DNA of 64,000 bases from NCBI RefSeq assembly GCF_030332225.1, contig NZ_JAOWIF010000040.1, positions 186,001-250,000 on the forward strand, given 5' to 3'. Below the pieces are notes generated by a model. That model ran no database searches, was not told where the DNA came from, and worked only from the letters and a program-made list of their open reading frames with translations. Shown piece by piece: positions 55,687-64,000 of this stretch. The stretch's first letter is position 1. Each line of letters starts with the position of its first letter. Position numbers and translations under genes: made by a program. The DNA comes from Citrobacter sp. Cu233. GTDB taxonomy: Bacteria > Pseudomonadota > Gammaproteobacteria > Enterobacterales > Enterobacteriaceae.

Positions 55687-56835
55687 ATGAGTTCATCATG
55701 TATAGAAGACGTCAGCGTACCGGATGATAACTGGTACCGAATCACCAATGAGTTATTGAGCCGTGCAGGCATTACCATTAATGGCCCGGCACCGGCAGAT
55801 ATTCGCGTTAAAAACCCCGACTTTTTCAAACGTGTGTTGCAGGAAGGATCGTTGGGTTTAGGTGAAAGTTATATGGACGGCTGGTGGGAATGCGATCGGC
55901 TGGATATGTTTTTTAGCAAAGTCCTGCGTGCAGGTCTTGAAAGCCAACTCCCCCGCAACTTCAGAGATACGCTACGTATCGCAACGGCTCGTCTGTTTAA
56001 TTTACAAACCAAAAAACGTGCGTGGGTCGTTGGCAAAGAACACTACGATCTTGGCAACGATCTCTTTACCCGCATGCTTGATCCCTACATGCAATATTCC
56101 TGCGCCTACTGGAAAGATGCCGATACCCTGGAATCTGCCCAGCAGGCGAAGCTAAAAATGATTGCCGAGAAATTGCAATTGAAGCCAGGTATGCGCGTAC
56201 TCGATATTGGCTGCGGCTGGGGAGGCTTGTCCCAGTTCATGGCGTCACAATACGGGGTGAGCGTGACTGGCGTAACGATTTCAGCAGAACAGCAAAAAAT
56301 GGCGCAGACGCGCTGTGAAGGGCTGGATGTCACGATTTTACTGCAGGACTACCGTGACCTGAACGACCGGTTCGACCGTATCGTTTCCGTCGGTATGTTT
56401 GAGCATGTGGGACCCAAAAACTACAACACCTATTTTGACGTTGTTGACCGCAATTTAAAGCAAGATGGTCTTTTCTTGCTGCATACCATCGGTTCCAGAA
56501 AAACCGACAATAATGTTGATCCATGGATCAATAAATATATCTTCCCGAACGGCTGTTTACCGTCAGTTCGCCAGATTGCCAATGCCAGCGAGCCACATTT
56601 TGTGATGGAGGACTGGCACAACTTTGGTGCGGATTACGATACCACCCTGATGGCCTGGCACGAGCGTTTCATGACAGCCTGGCCAGAAATTGCCGACAAC
56701 TATACTGAGCGCTTTAAACGGATGTTCAGTTATTACCTGAATGCGTGTGCTGGCGCATTTCGCGCGCGCGACATTCAGCTGTGGCAGGTTGTGTTCTCTC
56801 GTGGCGTTGAACACGGGCTCCGTGTTCCGCGTTAG
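55687..56835 (+). CDS. cfa: Cyclopropane fatty acyl phospholipid synthase
   Basis: A 382-residue membrane-associated SAM methyltransferase that adds a methylene bridge to unsaturated acyl chains of phospholipids on entry to stationary phase, giving acid tolerance. It has an N-terminal lipid-binding domain (about 1-90), the SAM motif VLDIGCGWGGLSQF (about 169-182), EHVGPKNYNTYF and the tail QVVFSRGVEHGLRVPR. A strong terminator follows. Confidence 0.97.
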   Translation: MSSSCIEDVSVPDDNWYRITNELLSRAGITINGPAPADIRVKNPDFFKRVLQEGSLGLGESYMDGWWECDRLDMFFSKVLRAGLESQLPRNFRDTLRIATARLFNLQTKKRAWVVGKEHYDLGNDLFTRMLDPYMQYSCAYWKDADTLESAQQAKLKMIAEKLQLKPGMRVLDIGCGWGGLSQFMASQYGVSVTGVTISAEQQKMAQTRCEGLDVTILLQDYRDLNDRFDRIVSVGMFEHVGPKNYNTYFDVVDRNLKQDGLFLLHTIGSRKTDNNVDPWINKYIFPNGCLPSVRQIANASEPHFVMEDWHNFGADYDTTLMAWHERFMTAWPEIADNYTERFKRMFSYYLNACAGAFRARDIQLWQVVFSRGVEHGLRVPR

Positions 56836-56850
56836 AGGGTATCGCCTGTC

Positions 56851-56876
56851 GCCCCCGAGCTATCGGGGGCTTTTTA
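56851..56876. terminator. Bidirectional terminator between cfa and ribE
   Basis: GCCCCCGA (56851-56858) pairs with TCGGGGGC (56863-56870) around a 4-nt loop, followed by T5. Confidence 0.92.
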
Positions 56877-56883
56877 TTCTGAC

Positions 56884-57531
56884 TTAAATTCCCGCTTCGC
56901 CAGTAACGGTACCCATCGCACTTTCACGCGCAGCCAATACACGTTCAACCGTATCAACAACGGCCTGTGTTTGCGGGTCAATTTCGATATTGACTCGCGC
57001 ACCCAGTTTTTTCTTGCCCAGCGTCGTACGTTCCAGGGTTTCCGGAATCAAATGCACGCAAAAGCGTGTCGGTGTGACTTCACCTACCGTCAGGCTAATA
57101 CCGTCAATACCGATAAATCCTTTGTACAGGATGTATTTCATCAGCGACGGATCCTGAACTTTAAACCACACCTGGCGATTATTTTCAGAGGTCAGGATTT
57201 TAGATATTTCAGCGGTAGTCATAATATGGCCTGACATCAAATGTCCGCCGATCTCATCGCTGAATTTTGCCGCACGTTCAACGTTGACCAGATCCCCGAC
57301 TTTCAGGTCACCCAGATTAGTGATACGCAGCGTTTCTTTCATCAGATCGAAGCTTATCTGGTTACCGTTAATGTCGGTCACTGTCAGACAACAACCGTTG
57401 TGCGCCACTGATGCGCCGGTCTCCAGCCCATCCAACATGTATTCAGGTAACTCCACTACATGTGTGCGAAAATTCGGTTTTTCATCAATCGACACCAGTT
57501 TCGCGGTGCCCTGCACAATACCCGTAAACAT
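56884..57531 (-). CDS. ribE: Riboflavin synthase alpha chain
   Basis: A 215-residue enzyme that dismutates two lumazine molecules into riboflavin. It has two lumazine-binding repeats, beginning [12 protein letters not shown] and [11 protein letters not shown], each with a [10 protein letters not shown] / [10 protein letters not shown] element. The start at 57531 (MFTG) is the universal start of the family; the upstream ATG at 57552 is rejected. E. coli calls this gene ribC or ribE. Divergent from mdtK. Confidence 0.95.
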   Translation of the reverse strand: MFTGIVQGTAKLVSIDEKPNFRTHVVELPEYMLDGLETGASVAHNGCCLTVTDINGNQISFDLMKETLRITNLGDLKVGDLVNVERAAKFSDEIGGHLMSGHIMTTAEISKILTSENNRQVWFKVQDPSLMKYILYKGFIGIDGISLTVGEVTPTRFCVHLIPETLERTTLGKKKLGARVNIEIDPQTQAVVDTVERVLAARESAMGTVTGEAGI

Positions 57532-57727
57532 ACCTGTAACTCCTGAACTCAATTAAGACATCTCTGCTGTGCACAATAGCAGGTGGAAAATCAGGTTGCC
57601 AGCAATGCGCCACTGCCGCCTATTTTTTCACTGGAGAAATACGGATTCCTCGCTACAATAGACTGAAATTTCCCCTGCATTTTCTTCTTGCTGCCATATA
57701 AGGCGGCTTTTTTAGTCTCTCAAATAA

Positions 57728-59122
<1,395 letters not shown>

Positions 59123-59141
59123 CACTCTAATAGCCGTCGAG

Positions 59142-59840
59142 TTAAAATGGGCTGGCATGGCAGGCGTTGATTTGTTCTTTGCTGATGGGATGTACCAGGC
59201 GCAGTTCGCTGGCGTGTAGCATCAGCCGCGACGTCTGCTCCGTGCCAGGCCACTCACGCCCACCATAAAGATCGCAGCCCCAAATCGGATGACCCAAATG
59301 CTGACAATGAAGACGTAGCTGATGGGTTCGTCCGGTCTCCGGCATCAGTTGCACCCGCGTCAGGGGCAGTGACCTTCCATCCTTCAGTCGCTTATTGAAG
59401 CGCTCAATCACCCGAAAACGAGAACGCGCAGGCTTACCGCTAACTGCGCTAATCGACATCAACGGAAACAGTGCTGGATCTTTGACAATGGCAGCATCAA
59501 TCACACCTTCATCCTGTTTAAGGTGTCCACATAACAATGCGCTGTACACCTTTGTCACCGAACGCTGGCTGAACTGCTGACAGAGCGCAGCATTGATTGT
59601 TTTATTGCGTGCAACGACCATCAGACCAGAAGTACCAAAATCAAGCCGGTGCACCAGCGTGCAGCCCGGGAATATCTGTACCAGTCGATAGTGCACTGAG
59701 TCGAGATTTTGCGGATTTTTCCCCGACAGACTCAGCAACCCACTGGGTTTATTGATAAGCAGCAGATGTTCATCCTGGTAAAGGATCTCTATTTCGTCAT
59801 GGCACGGCGGAGCAACAAAGGAATCAAGAATCGTAGACAT
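59142..59840 (-). CDS. RluA-family pseudouridine synthase (accessory paralogue)
   Basis: A 232-residue protein of the RluA/RsuA superfamily. Motif II with catalytic Asp67 reads VHRLDFGTSGLMV; motif I is LLLINKPSGLLS and motif III PETGRTHQLRLHCQHLGHPI. No S4 domain is seen. It is related to E. coli RluA but clearly distinct in sequence, so the RNA target (tRNA or 23S rRNA) cannot be assigned. It converges on mdtK with a 19-bp gap and is divergent from the permease gene. Confidence 0.88.
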   Translation of the reverse strand: MSTILDSFVAPPCHDEIEILYQDEHLLLINKPSGLLSLSGKNPQNLDSVHYRLVQIFPGCTLVHRLDFGTSGLMVVARNKTINAALCQQFSQRSVTKVYSALLCGHLKQDEGVIDAAIVKDPALFPLMSISAVSGKPARSRFRVIERFNKRLKDGRSLPLTRVQLMPETGRTHQLRLHCQHLGHPIWGCDLYGGREWPGTEQTSRLMLHASELRLVHPISKEQINACHASPF

Positions 59841-60021
59841 CAGACAACCAGACTAAAAAGTGGGGGGGGATCATAACGAATTTTCAACCGGCTGGCGAAT
59901 CAAGCCCGTCCTGCGTCACATTACAGATGAACAACCTGGTTACATCGTTCAACATCCACAGTTGGTAATTCTGCTGAACAGTTCTATAGTCGAGACTGCT
60001 TCTCAGTTACAGGATTCACTA

Positions 60022-61131
60022 ATGCGATTTAACGGACTGACCAAAGGTTTCTTCATTTTCATTCTTGCCCTCGTAACCTGGGCGTTTTTCGACGTGTTGT
60101 CCCCCTACTTCTCCGCAATCTTGTGGGCCGCAATTCTGACGACTATCTTTAACCCGGTGAAAAACAAACTGCGCAGTGCGCTTGGCGAACGTAACGGTCT
60201 GGCATCGTTAATCACTATCGGGATTATCTGTTTGATTGTCTTTATTCCGCTGATGGTGACCCTGTCGTCGTTGGCAATCGAACTGAATGTGGTTTACACC
60301 AAGTTGCAGCAAAACAATACGCAGTTTCCGGAAGTGGTCAGTTCTATTCTTTCTTATCTTCCTGACTGGGCCAGAGGATTCCTCGCGGAACACAATCTGG
60401 ATGATGTCGCGCAGATCCAGAAAAAATTATCCGACATTGCGCTACAGGGCGGACAGTACCTCGCAGGCAGTGCTTTCCTGATTGGTAAAGGAACCTTTGG
60501 CTTCGCCATCAGCTTTGGCATCATGCTGTACTTGCTGTTTTTCCTGCTGAAGGATGGACCGTATCTGGTGCGTCAGATTCTGGATTCCTTACCGCTGTCT
60601 GATTTTGCCAAACAGCACTTGTTTGCCAAATTCGTGGGTGTCACACGGGCGACAGTCAAAGGCACGGCGGTTGTCGCTGTCGTACAGGGCACGCTTGGCG
60701 GCATTGCTTTCGCCATTGTCGACATCGACGGCAGCATTTTGTGGGGCGCACTAATGGCATTTCTCTCGCTAGTGCCTGCGGTTGGCTCGGCGATAGTTTG
60801 GGTTCCCGCTGCCATTTTCCTCTTCGCTACCCACCAGCTGTGGCAAGGGCTGTTTATTGTCGGATTTTTCGTCATTATTGTCGGACTGGTGGACAATATC
60901 CTGCGCCCGCTACTGGTTGGAAAAGACACAAAAATGCCGGATTACCTGATATTGATTACCACTCTTGGCGGGATGGAGATATACGGTATCAACGGTTTTG
61001 TGATTGGCCCGCTGATCGCCGCACTCTTTTTGGCCAGCTGGAATCTGTTCTCCGGACGTGACCATGAGGGCAACGTAGAAGGTATCGATGAAGCGTTCAT
61101 GGAAGAAGGAAAAAACCCTCCAGATTTATGA
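60022..61131 (+). CDS. AI-2E family (UPF0118) transporter
   Basis: A 369-residue inner-membrane protein with about eight helices. It has the family's central soluble region (LSSLAIELNVVYTKLQQN..) and C-terminal block PAVGSAIVWVPAAIFL..GLVDNILRPLLVGKDTKMPDYLI..GGMEIYGINGFVIGP. Members include TqsA (AI-2 export) and Na+/H+ antiporters, so substrate is open; it is not YdiK by my comparison. The ATG at 60022 has AGGA upstream; a frame from 59860 would add 54 residues overlapping the promoter region. Confidence 0.88.
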   Translation: MRFNGLTKGFFIFILALVTWAFFDVLSPYFSAILWAAILTTIFNPVKNKLRSALGERNGLASLITIGIICLIVFIPLMVTLSSLAIELNVVYTKLQQNNTQFPEVVSSILSYLPDWARGFLAEHNLDDVAQIQKKLSDIALQGGQYLAGSAFLIGKGTFGFAISFGIMLYLLFFLLKDGPYLVRQILDSLPLSDFAKQHLFAKFVGVTRATVKGTAVVAVVQGTLGGIAFAIVDIDGSILWGALMAFLSLVPAVGSAIVWVPAAIFLFATHQLWQGLFIVGFFVIIVGLVDNILRPLLVGKDTKMPDYLILITTLGGMEIYGINGFVIGPLIAALFLASWNLFSGRDHEGNVEGIDEAFMEEGKNPPDL

Positions 61132-61149
61132 TGGCATGACGATAACAAG

Positions 61150-61176
61150 GGGCGGCCTCGGGCCGCCTTTTGTTTT
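61150..61176 (+). terminator. Terminator after the AI-2E family gene
   Basis: GGCGGCC (61150-61156) pairs with GGCCGCC (61160-61166) around TCG, followed by TTTTGTTTT. Confidence 0.9.
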
Positions 61177-61247
61177 CACGCAAAATCATACGTTTCCTAT
61201 AATTTCAATCATGCTTATTCATTAATCGTCGCAGAAGGAACGAAAAA

Positions 61248-63032
61248 GTGCGAATAGCCACAATCACCAACTGGGCTTACAGTGCGACGGTATGTCTGAC
61301 CATTGCCTCCGGCGTTGTTATGCTGATGGCATCCGGAGCAGACAATACTGAACGTCAGGTGGTAGAGCAGCGGTATAAATTTGATCAGCTAACTGAAGAG
61401 GTAGAGCTCGATGCCTGGTCATTGTCCGATTTAGCTCGCGAGTACGTGATCGCTAAAGATCCAGAGGCGCTGAACGCCTATCGCCAGAAGGCGTCGTCGC
61501 TAAAAGCGGTTGAGCTGCGGTTAACAAAATTAAAAGACTTCGGCGCGACAGATGAAGAACTGGCGCTACTGCATGAAGGATTACAAATTGTCGATGCGCT
61601 GCAGGAAGAGCAAGCAACGGCGCTCGCCAGTATGGCCCGCGGAGAAACGTCACAGGCTATCGTTCTGCTCTACGGTAAAGCCTATGAACAGGAGCTGGAA
61701 CGGGCGCAGGTGCGGATAGATCATTTCCGGCAGTTGCTCGATAACCGTGTACGTAACAGCATTGAAGATGCTACCAGGACATCCCGCATACTGCGAACGC
61801 TCTCTGAAGTTATGGTCGGATTAACCGCGCTGTTGTTTTTGTTTGTCCTCGGCTTTATTTTGAAACGCCGCGTACTGCGTCCGGTTGTGCGTCTGAGCGA
61901 CGTGGTTCATCGCCTCGCCTCGCAGGATTACGCCGTAGAAACGCCAAACTTTAATCAGATTGATGAGATTGGCGATATGGCACAAGCCATTCGCATTTTT
62001 CGCGAGAACGGCCTTGCGCGGCAGCGGCTGGAGAAAGAGCGGGATGCCGACTGGGCGATCCGCGAACTGTTGGCTCGTATGACCCAGCGCTTACAGGGCT
62101 GCGAAAACTTTGCCGATGTTATCAATGTCGCACAGCTTTTTGCTCCGAACATTGCCCCAGGCGTTGCCGGGCGGCTCTACATTCTTGACCGGGAAGCCTG
62201 GCACATGCGCTGTGCCGCCGAGTGGCTCTCGCCGCAAGGCAAAGCAGACCCTTTCCATCCGGATGAATGCTGGGCAGTGCGCCGTGGGCAAAGTCATCCT
62301 CCCGTGCAGGGCGAGCCCGATATCGCCTGCTACCACCTGCCTGAGTCGTGTCAGGCTCATACCCTGTGCATACCGTTGATCGCCCAGGGGGAAGCCATCG
62401 GCCTGCTCTCATTCCAGAATCTCAGCGACAATTCTGCCCCTTCTCGTGCTTATCTGGAGCTGATGGCCGAGGCACTTGGACTGGCATTAGCCAACCAACG
62501 TCTGCGCGATGCACTACTGGAAAAAGCGCTTTATGACCCACTGACCGGCCTGCGCAACCGCCATCACCTTGAAGACACGCTGCGCACCCAGATGAGTCAG
62601 GCTGTCCACAACCAGGAACCGATCAGTTGCCTGATGATCGATATCGATCACTTCAAAAGCATCAACGACCGTTTTGGTCATGAGGCAGGTGATGGTGTGA
62701 TAAAAAGTATTGCGGCAATTATTCAGCGCGTTGTTCACGACCACGGAATGGCCTTCCGCTACGGTGGTGAAGAGTTTCTGGTTCTACTTGCCGGTATGGA
62801 TGAAGAAGCGGCCAATCGCTTTGCGACGGACATTTACAACGGCGTACGCGAGTTGACGCTCAGCTTTGGCGTTTCTGATATCGGTCACGTTGATGTCTCT
62901 ATTGGTGTCGCCAGCTACCCGCAGCACGCCCAGAGCGATAACCTGTTACGTGCCGCGGATGTCGCGCTGTATCGTGCAAAAGAGCTGGGGCGTTCGCGCA
63001 TAGTGAGCTTTGGTATGCTGGAAGCGAGCTAA
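61248..63032 (+). CDS. Membrane-bound diguanylate cyclase with HAMP, GAF and GGDEF domains
   Basis: A 594-residue protein. TM1 (about 10-28), a periplasmic helical sensor region (about 33-185), TM2 (about 187-206), HAMP (about 207-260), GAF-like domain (about 285-420) and C-terminal GGDEF domain (about 428-590). The active site is RYGGEEF (GGEEF 506-510) and DIDHFKSINDRFGH is intact, so c-di-GMP synthesis from GTP is expected. The residues where the inhibitory RxxD site would be (497-500) read HDHG, so product inhibition through that site is unlikely. The GTG at 61248 follows AAGGAACG. The signal sensed is unknown. Confidence 0.9.
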   Translation: MRIATITNWAYSATVCLTIASGVVMLMASGADNTERQVVEQRYKFDQLTEEVELDAWSLSDLAREYVIAKDPEALNAYRQKASSLKAVELRLTKLKDFGATDEELALLHEGLQIVDALQEEQATALASMARGETSQAIVLLYGKAYEQELERAQVRIDHFRQLLDNRVRNSIEDATRTSRILRTLSEVMVGLTALLFLFVLGFILKRRVLRPVVRLSDVVHRLASQDYAVETPNFNQIDEIGDMAQAIRIFRENGLARQRLEKERDADWAIRELLARMTQRLQGCENFADVINVAQLFAPNIAPGVAGRLYILDREAWHMRCAAEWLSPQGKADPFHPDECWAVRRGQSHPPVQGEPDIACYHLPESCQAHTLCIPLIAQGEAIGLLSFQNLSDNSAPSRAYLELMAEALGLALANQRLRDALLEKALYDPLTGLRNRHHLEDTLRTQMSQAVHNQEPISCLMIDIDHFKSINDRFGHEAGDGVIKSIAAIIQRVVHDHGMAFRYGGEEFLVLLAGMDEEAANRFATDIYNGVRELTLSFGVSDIGHVDVSIGVASYPQHAQSDNLLRAADVALYRAKELGRSRIVSFGMLEAS

Positions 63033-63094
63033 AAAGCGGTGCGCAAGCCCAAACGGGTACTTCCTAAAATAACCCACCCGAGGAAGTCCCCTCA

Positions 63095-64000
63095 TTAAGT
63101 GGTATATTCATCGATAAGTGACTGGTGAGTTTTCTGGATTACATCCTGAATATATGCAGTTGCCTGCTCACCAGGCGCCCCTGCAGGTAATAATCTTATA
63201 CAGGAATCAAGGCCGGTGTAACTGTCTGTTTTATACTGGCACCAAAGTTTCAAATTATTAGCTCGTAAGCGTCTAAATTTGGCTAACTGTATTCGGCCTG
63301 GCGGTGAATTTTTGTGCATACTTCTTATTCTGCGCAAACCTGAAAGTGCCGTGTTTCTAATTAGTGCACGCTGGGCACAATATAGCATCTGGCTGGCGCT
63401 AATCTGAAGCGTTGCACTGGCCTGATTCCAGGCAGCAATGTCAATAAGGGGACTATCTCCGAACCAATAGTGATGATTAAGTTCATATAAATTTTGTAGT
63501 AAGCGGTAGCCATATTTAAACATTATCGCGTAACGCTGTAATTTCTCGACTTGTTCATACTCATGCCACTGTTCTGCCAGCGCAATCTGCTCAGCAAACT
63601 GGCGTTCCATAGCACTGGCATTCTTAATGTGCTGTGCAATAATCCAGGCGCTTGCTTCCTGCAGAGCGCTCTCTGCACCTTCCATACTTACGGCGATTTT
63701 ATCGTATACGTCGCGATTGCTTATCATCGTACGCAAAAAAGGATCTTTACTCCGTTTTTGATAAGGCGTTCCGTAGCCGTAGGTTCCCGGTAGCAAACTG
63801 TCTGCATCGACAAACGCATCGGTAACCACGGTTAATCGGCATTCTGGCAATAAAAAATCATTTGGCGAAACGGTGTGCGGATCACGTCCATCGGTAAACA
63901 GTTCCAGACCGAGCCTGGAAAAAAATGTAGCAACAAGCTCAGAACAAAATGTGCCTCGCGTTCCTTTATCAAAACGACAGGACTCGATTGCTTGCGCAAC
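63095..64000 (-). CDS. Partial protein with a permuted NlpC/P60 (papain-like) motif and helical C-terminal region
   Basis: The minus-strand frame is open from the right window edge to a stop at 63095, giving at least 301 residues; the start lies outside. Near the edge it reads RGTFCSELVATFFSRLGL followed by SPNDFLL, the pattern of circularly permuted NlpC/P60 proteins (YiiX/YaeF/DUF830-like), where this Cys is catalytic. After about residue 70 comes a long, mainly helical region rich in Gln, Ala and charged residues that I do not recognise. Its base composition is more AT-rich than the neighbouring backbone. A TTG at 63850 is only an internal codon. Function not assigned; an amidase or peptidase is possible. 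Confidence 0.7.
   Translation of the reverse strand, partial: VAQAIESCRFDKGTRGTFCSELVATFFSRLGLELFTDGRDPHTVSPNDFLLPECRLTVVTDAFVDADSLLPGTYGYGTPYQKRSKDPFLRTMISNRDVYDKIAVSMEGAESALQEASAWIIAQHIKNASAMERQFAEQIALAEQWHEYEQVEKLQRYAIMFKYGYRLLQNLYELNHHYWFGDSPLIDIAAWNQASATLQISASQMLYCAQRALIRNTALSGLRRIRSMHKNSPPGRIQLAKFRRLRANNLKLWCQYKTDSYTGLDSCIRLLPAGAPGEQATAYIQDVIQKTHQSLIDEYTT

Noticed and set aside
59860-60021. 54-residue N-terminal extension of the AI-2E family permease
   Set aside because: The extension is polar, overlaps the divergent promoter region and is not seen in the family; the ATG at 60022 has a ribosome-binding site.

Overview
The window is ordinary-GC enterobacterial chromosome, syntenic over most of its length with the Escherichia coli ydgI-rstA ... 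tus ... rsx ... cfa-mdtK segment near the replication terminus. Nearly every backbone protein is recognisable from its E. coli/Salmonella counterpart. The uid/hdhA genes that sit between ydgA and malI in E. coli K-12 are absent, non-E. coli genes separate rstA from rstB, and a block that E. coli lacks follows mdtK. This points to a relative such as Citrobacter or Salmonella; Citrobacter is my best guess, by inference only. No tRNA, rRNA, IS element, prophage or CRISPR array was seen.

Layout: (1) 1-3145: ydgI (cut at the left edge), folM, ydgC, rstA. (2) 3146-8648: accessory block splitting the rstA/rstB two-component pair: a TcyP-type symporter, a NiCoT nickel/cobalt permease, a frameshifted APH(6)-type phosphotransferase, and a CLC-F type fluoride antiporter preceded by a fluoride riboswitch that reads directly from the sequence. 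(3) 8649-17196: rstB, a TerB-type Ter site and tus, fumC, fumA, manA, ydgA. (4) 17254-24781: malI/malXY with two MalI operators, add, a REP element, ydgJ, blr, cnu, ydgK. (5) 24858-31140: rsxABCDGE-nth, with 93-bp tandem repeats in rsxC. (6) 31752-39861: dtpA, gstA, pdxY, tyrS, pdxH, mliC, anmK, slyB, slyA. (7) 40054-50349: ydhIJK, sodC, ydhF, ydhL, nemRA, gloA, rnt, grxD, mepH, sodB. (8) 50390-59122: ydhP, ynhF, purR, punR, punC, cfa, ribE, mdtK. (9) 59142-64000: second accessory block with an RluA-family pseudouridine synthase, an AI-2E family permease, a GAF-GGDEF diguanylate cyclase and a right-edge-truncated protein with a permuted NlpC/P60 (papain-like) motif.

Functional themes: electrophile and oxidative defence (nemRA, gloA, sodB, sodC, rsx, nth, gstA), vitamin B6 and flavin metabolism (pdxH, pdxY, ribE), purine control (purR, punRC, add), PhoP-linked envelope genes (rstA, slyB), and ion handling in the rstA-rstB gap (Ni/Co uptake, fluoride export). 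The strongest non-routine observation is the fluoride riboswitch/CLC-F unit and its position inside the rst locus. The riboswitch class and CLC-F family are known; the arrangement is what deserves attention. Family assignments were made by eye and from memory of the families, without database searches.
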